From: Cryptomeria japonica
Lineage: Eukaryota; Streptophyta; Pinopsida; Cupressales; Cupressaceae
NCBI RefSeq assembly: GCF_030272615.1
Contig: NC_081415.1
Coordinates: 418,522,757-418,586,756, forward strand
Direction: 5' to 3'
Length of the DNA: 64,000 nt
In this document: positions 58,280 through 64,000 of the stretch, piece by piece
Layout: every line of letters begins with the position of its first letter
Position numbering within the stretch: the first letter of the stretch is position 1
The notes under the pieces: generated by a model
Told to the model about the DNA's origin: nothing
The model's database searches: none
The model's input: only the letters and a program-made list of their open reading frames with translations
Program-made: the position numbers and the translations under genes

Positions 58280-61200
58280 ATGATGAAGAGGGAAGGTCCA
58301 AAGTTTAACAGAGAAAATTTCAGTATATGGAAAGACAAAATGAAGATATACATCAGAAGCATGGGTGCTCAACACTGGAGCTATGTTGAGACTGCCTATG
58401 TTGCTCCTACCGGTACCCTTACCGATGACCAAAAGAGAGAGATGCAGGAGAATGGGCAAGTCATGGAAGCCCTAATTAGTAGTTTATCTGACATTGAGTT
58501 TATTGATGTTCAGGATAAGGTAAATCCCAAAGAGGTATGGGATACTCTTGAAAATATCTATGGCGGTGATGAGCATGTAAAACAGGCTAAGGAAGAAAGC
58601 CTTAGAGGGAAGTTTGAAGATATGCAGATGGTTGAAGGTGAGACCATTCAATAGTATGGAATAGGAATCAAAACAGTTGTTGGAGATATCAAGAGTGCAG
58701 GTGGTAAAATAGAAGATTCCATTGTGGTAAGCAAAGTCCTGAGATCCTTATTGCCGATCTATGCAATAAGGGTTGTTGTTATTCAAAAGCTAAGATCAAT
58801 AGACAAGACTAAGGCATCCCTAGACTCCATCATTGCAAATTTGATAGCCTATGAGCTAAATAGTTTCGATGGCAGTGTTCAAAACACTGAATCAGCTTTT
58901 AAAGCTTCTGCAGTACCATCCAGAAAAGGAAAAGAAGCTAGCACTAGTGGTGAACCAAGACAGGGCAGAGAAATGGATGATGAGGAGATTCTAATGGCAT
59001 TTCAAGCTCTCCTTTCTAGGAAACTTCTTAAAGGAACCAACAAATACAGAGGTAAGCTACCTTTGAAATGCTTTTCTTGTAACTGGATAGGACATATTGC
59101 TGTAAATTGTCCTAATGGCGACAACAAGGACAAACTGGAAAGGTTCAAGAAATTCAAAGGAGGAAACCAAAGAAACTATTTTGTGGTAGTTGACGAAGGT
59201 GTCACCGATGAAGAATCAGAGGATGAAGAAAATGAAGATATTGTGTTTGTTGCTATCAAGGAAGATGTGTCAGACAAGAAGGCTCTTGTCTCCCGGTTTG
59301 ATAATTCCAATGAGTGGATCATTGACAGTGGTTGTTCTCACCATATGACTGGTGACCGGAGCAAGTTTCTATCCTTGGAGGAGTATGATGGTGGTGTGGT
59401 TCACTTTGGCAATGATGCACCATGCATGGTCAAAGGCAGAGGGTCCATCTCTCTGAATGGAAAGAGTAGTGCTGACAATGTGTATTGGGTTGATGGTCTT
59501 AGAAACAACCTTCTGAGTGTTGCCCAACTAAATGACAGTGGCCTCACTCTAGAATTCAAGAATGGAGTTTGCAGAATCAAAGGAAAGAATGGTGAATTGG
59601 TGGCCACCGACATGTAGACCAAAGGTAACCTATTTCAGCTGAATGCAAATATAAGTACATGTCTTATGGCTAAATTTGATGATAGCTGGATATGGCATAG
59701 GAGACTCTACCATGTAAACTTTGATAACATTGTGAAGGCTAGTAAGATCAAGGCAGTTAGAGGGTTGTTGGTGCTAAGCAAACTGGGTAATACCTTGTGC
59801 AGAGAGTGTTAATTGGGGAAAATGTCTTCCTCGACCTTTAAAGGTAAATCTTTCACTACTGACAACTTGCTTAATCTTGTGCATACTGATTTGTGTGGTC
59901 CTATGAAAACTAGAATTGTGCAGGGTGATAGGTACTTCATGATTCTCACTTATGACTGCTCAAGAATGATGTGGGTCACATTCTTGAAAGACAAGTCTGA
60001 AGCTTTTGTAAAGTTTAAAGCTTTCAGAGCATTAGTGGAGAAGGAAAGCGGTAAAAGGATCAAGTGCCTGAGAATTGATCAAGGAGGGGAATTCACTTCC
60101 AGTGAATTCAACAAGTACTGTGAAGAACATGGCATCAAGAGGCAATTGTCTGCCCCTCAGAATCCACAGTAGAATGGCCTAGCAGAGAGGAATAACTGGA
60201 CTGTGGTTGAAGCAGCTAGAACCATGTTGATTCAAGGAAAGGTAGCTCACACCTTTTGGAGAGAAGCGGTGAGCACTGCAGTCTACACAATGAACCGGGT
60301 ACTCATCAAGAAAGGTAAGGATAAAACTCCTTATGAATATTGGACCGGTAAGACACCTGTGGCTAGCTATTTTAGAGTGTTTGGTAGAAAATGTTACATC
60401 AAGAGGAGTGAACACCAGAGCAAATTTGATGTGAAATGTGATGAGGGAATATTCCTAGGATATTCCACCAAGAGCAAAGCTCTCAAGTGTTTCAACAATA
60501 GGACTCAGAGAATTATGGAAAGCATCAATGTAAGAGTTGATGAAACCTCTGAGAAAACTGAGGAAACCGGCAGTGAGCAAGTGGTAAACGAACCGGTTGC
60601 AACCTTCTGGGAACCGGTTGACAGCCAACCGAGTACTAATAACAATGTTCCTACACCGACAAATGTAGATGCTAATACTAATGGAGATGAGGATGAAGAA
60701 GAAAAGCAAGAGGAATCTATCAAGACCATTCATCAATATGTCAAGCTGAATCATGATCCTAAGCAGATCATAGGAGATAAGGATGCAAGAATTCTTACAA
60801 GAAGAAAGGTCAGAGAAAACTCTTGTATGATCTCTGAATTTGAGCCTAAATTATTCAAAGAGGCACATAAGGATGAAGACTGGATCAAGGCAATGGAAGA
60901 GGAACTTGACCAGATAGAGAAAAATGGTACATGGTCTTTGGTACCCAGACCGGAGCACAAAAATTTCATTGGTTCTAAATGGGTTTTCAAAAATAAGCTG
61001 AATGAGGATGGCATAGTGATTAGGAACAAAGCCAGATTAGTGTGCAAAGGATATGCTCAAGAAGAAGGAGAAGACTATGGAGAAACCTTTTCTCCTATAG
61101 CTAGATTGGAAGTAGTTTGTATGCTTCTTGCATATGCAGCTTTTAAAGGTTTCAAAGTATATCAAATGGATGTAAAATCTGCATTCCTAAATGGTGTACT

Positions 61201-62365
61201 TGAAAAGGAGGTGTATATTGAGCAACCAGATGGGTTTGCCCTATCTGAAGACAGTGACATGGTATGTAGGCTACATAAAGCCTTATATGGACTAAAGCAG
61301 GCACCTAGGGCATGGTATGAACGTCTGCATTCTCATCTTGTGAAGATTGGATTTGAGAGAACAAGTGAAGATAGTAATATCTACTTGAAGTCTGAAGGAG
61401 ATCAGATCCTGATCTGTGAGGTATTTGTTGATGATATTATCTTTGGTGGAGATGACAAGATGAGTCATGAGTTTGCAGATGAGATGAAGAAAGAGTTTGA
61501 AATGTCACTTATAGGGGAGATTAAATTCTTCATTGGACTACAGATCCAGCAGATGAAGGATGGAATCTTTATCACACAGTCCAAGTATGTCAAAGAGGTG
61601 TTGAAGACATTTGGCATGGAAGATAGCAAACAGGTTGGTACTCTGATGGTGACCGGTTGTAAACTATCTAAAGAAGATGACTCAGAATTGGTTGATGAGA
61701 AGGAATACCGATCAATGATTGGTAAGTTGCATTATGTAGTGCATAGTAGACCAGATATTGCACATGCAGTTGGAATTACTGCAAGATTCCAGAAAAGCCC
61801 AAGAGAATCTCACTTGGTTGCAGTCAAGCGGATTCTCAAGTATCTGAAGGGAACTATTGACTATGGATTGTGGTATCCTTATAGCAAGGATTTCAACTTG
61901 AAAGTACACACAGATGTTGATTGGGCAGGCAATATAGATGACCGGAAAAGCACAACCAGTGGTGCATTCTTTCTTGGTGGTAGACTGGTCTCATGGATAA
62001 GTAAGAAGCAAAGTTGTATCTCTCAGTCTGCAGCGGAAGCAGAGTATGTTGCAGCTTTCATGAACTGCACTCAGACAATTTGGATGAAGCATGTATTAAA
62101 TGGCTTCAAAGTTCCTATATCTGAACCGGTAAGTATATTTTGTGACAATACTAGTGCAATTAATATCTCCAAGAATCCGATTTTACATTCTAGAACCAAG
62201 CACTTTGAGCTTAAGTATCATTTCTTAAGGGAAAAGGTTTATAACAAAGAGATTGCACTGGAACATGTTTCTAGTAAGGAGTAGTTAGCAGACATATTCA
62301 CCAAGCCTCTCCCAAAGACTACATTTATGTACTTAAGAGGTGAATTACGGGTGTTGCCCCTTTAG
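58280..62365 (+). pseudogene. Ty1/copia polyprotein, one frame with five nonsense codons
   Basis: A single frame of about 1360 codons has no frameshift, only stops at 58652, 59615, 59810, 60170 and 62282. Gag: FNRENFSIWKDKM, then CFSCNWIGHIAVNC (C-X2-C-X4-H-X4-C) near 59070. Protease: WIIDSGCSHHMTG. Integrase: WHRRLYH...CREC zinc site, [53 protein letters not shown], active site FVDDIIFGG intact. RNase [26 protein letters not shown], then LADIFTKPLP. The start at 58280 follows the primer site by about 60 bp. Most key residues survive; only the stops kill it. Confidence 0.95.
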
Positions 62366-62620
62366 GAGGTAAACTAAAAGCATATGCTCCACATCGGTCA
62401 GGTATTGCATAGTCAAATTTATTTTGGATTGATGTGTTGAAGGATGCTACTCCTCAGGGGGAGCAACATAATGGAACAGGGAAGCTTGTGCCTCCACTTT
62501 GGCATTGTTGTCAAATGGGGAGAAGATGTGAAGCGGAGAAGATATCTGCAGAAATTGGGGGAGAAGATGTGAAGCAGAGAGATATCTTTGTATATTGCCA
62601 TCAATGCCAAAGGGGGAGAT

Positions 62621-64000
62621 TGTTGGAATTATGTGAACTGGTATGAGGACATAATGACATTGTATGTTGTCATTGATGTCAATATGCTGAAGAGGTGAGA
62701 ACCGGCATATGAGAGAACCGGTATAACACTGTGAACCGACATTTGTGCCAAAGTGAAGTGGTGTGCTTGTTCAAGGTGAACCAGCATATGGTTATGGGAA
62801 CCGGCACATGGAAGCGTTGTATGACTATCGGTTGATATTCTCGACTTTAGGGTTTCCGGTTGAAGTGCTTCAAGCCTGTGTGGCTCAACCGGTGACTTTG
62901 TGTGATGAGTTAGCATGATAACAAAGAACAGATCGTGTTGCCACGTAAGCCTTGTGCACGTGAAGGATCTTGCATAAAGGAGATTGTTCCTATCTACCTC
63001 AGGAATGTGAGAAGTCTGTAAAACGGTGATAATGTGTGATGGGTTATCGGCGCTATAAAATTGGTGGAAATGGACGATGGAGAATGTCTTGAGATTGGAT
63101 CAAGAACTGCTGCATTTAATACAGTGTGCTCAATGGTCAGGATTGAACCATTTGAATTCCTTAACCTAACAGGTTTAGGGTTTATGCTACCGACCTATCT
63201 GTTTTCCTATAAGGTCGATGTTGTGTCTCTTTCTGAGGTTGTTGGCAAATGTTGTGTGTGTATCCAAGAGAGGGATACGTGATTCTTGCCAAACCAAAAG
63301 GAGAGAAGTGATACCTGCAGAGTGTAAGTGCAGAAGGTGAAGAGGAGCTTAAGCAGATCTGCATTCGCATTGAGTGCTATTACCAGATCATTGTAATAGC
63401 TGTTGATCTCTAACCACCTCAACAGTTGGCAAATCCCTTAACAAGGTAGCCTTAACTGACTTGCTGTAAATCCTTTAACAGGGTAATTCAAAGCTATTGA
63501 GTTCTTGAAATCCTCTAACAAGGTAACCTTTAACAGGGTTTAACCCTCAACCGGGTATTCTAGCCATCCCTTAACCGGGTGATCCCTAATAGGATTGGTT
63601 CCTAGCAGAACCTATTGTAATGTCTCTAACCGAACAAGGCTCCTAGCAGAGCGGACTTCTAAAGAGTTCAAAAACAGCTTGTGGGTATTCATCCCCACCG
63701 TGGTTTTTCCCAGTTGGGTTTCCACGTGAAAAATATGTGTGTCATGTGTGATGCTTTTATCTTGTGATTCTTTCCTATTGTCTGTCAAGCATATGATGGT
63801 TCTATGTTTTATACCTGTCAATAAAACATGTCGAACTAGCTGTTATTATGATCTGATGATAGATTACATGTTTATGCATAAGGGTGAAATAGTAGTGTAG
63901 TCTTGAGTTGAGTGAAAAGCTAAGTGAGTAATCGGTTAATGCTTGTCTCAGTCATTCTTAGCTTTATCGGTTGCACTCTGTTTCAAACCGGTGTCACTGC
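62621..64000 (+). repeat. 3' LTR of the copia element (truncated by window end)
   Basis: Aligns throughout with 56699-58050 of the 5' LTR (shared AGAACCGG(C)ATATGAGAG, GTGACTTTGTGTGATGAG, GGACGATGGAGAATGTC, GTGGGTATTCATCCCC). About 130 bp of its 3' end are missing from the window. Confidence 0.95.

Larger units (their letters stand above)
56699..64000 (+). mobile_element. Near-complete Ty1/copia retrotransposon (3' LTR runs off the window)
   Basis: The 5' LTR is 56699-58208 and the 3' LTR 62621 to beyond 64000; both start TGTTGG(C/A)ATTATGTGAAC. The primer site ATTGGTATCAGAGC (58209-58222) fits initiator-Met tRNA. The PPT AAAGGGGGAGAT ends at 62620. The polyprotein order gag-protease-integrase-RT-RNase H is Ty1/copia. 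It inserted into the RT domain of the LINE; the left flank is CACCC, the right flank lies outside. The LTRs differ by several indels (for example an extra GAACCGGCACATGG block in the 3' copy), so it is not recent. Confidence 0.95.

Overview
This window looks like nuclear DNA from a seed plant with a large, repeat-filled genome, most likely a gymnosperm (inference). The evidence is low gene density, AT-rich spacers, LTR retrotransposons nested several levels deep, a plant-type L1 LINE whose ORF1 resembles DUF4283 proteins, and one ordinary plant gene. I found no rRNA, true tRNA, CRISPR or bacterial-type features.

Layout. 1-7889: minus-strand Ty3/gypsy pol remnant, split by a 4.3-kb TG..CA insertion (398-4674). 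7895-8240: end of a copia element. 8422-8463: (GA)n. 10502-13400: gypsy gag start and LTR, itself holding a solo LTR (11663-13088). 13392-24390: tandem duplications, the second interrupted by an 8.6-kb insertion (14389-23009) that carries a decayed ~1070-codon ORF and a 17-copy hairpin array. 28755-29008: foldback element. 29487-31976: small gag-only copia element. 32913-35000: the one convincing host gene, a histone-fold DNA polymerase epsilon subunit (DPB4/POLE3-like), with a SINE-like insert in its intron. 35140-38768: AT-rich spacer with foldbacks. 38769-39944: solo LTR. 40696-50449: non-autonomous LTR element containing a solo LTR (43010-46147), which contains a copia solo LTR (44453-45969), plus a complete TRIM (47864-48207). 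53044-56698: LINE, cut by a near-complete Ty1/copia element (56699 to beyond 64000).

Most striking system. The insertions at 398-4674 and 14389-23009 share their first ~50 bp (minus strand TGTTGTGACC...). They also share a promoter block near the other end: an 18-bp AAACCCTAATTAGGGTTT palindrome about 65 bp upstream of TATATAAG. Both have perfect 5-bp target duplications, yet no internal LTR pair. I read them as solo LTRs of one superfamily with giant U3 regions. Each U3 holds its own tandem array and its own ORF, and the two middles are unrelated.

Insertion boundaries were set from target-site duplications. In three cases removing the insertion restores an older reading frame or a duplicated locus: gypsy integrase at 397/4680, the 14389-23009 site, and the gag-like ORF at 43009/46153. 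Most nonsense codons in the copia and LINE ORFs are CAG/CAA to TAG/TAA or TGG to TAG, as expected from decay of methylated, silenced DNA.
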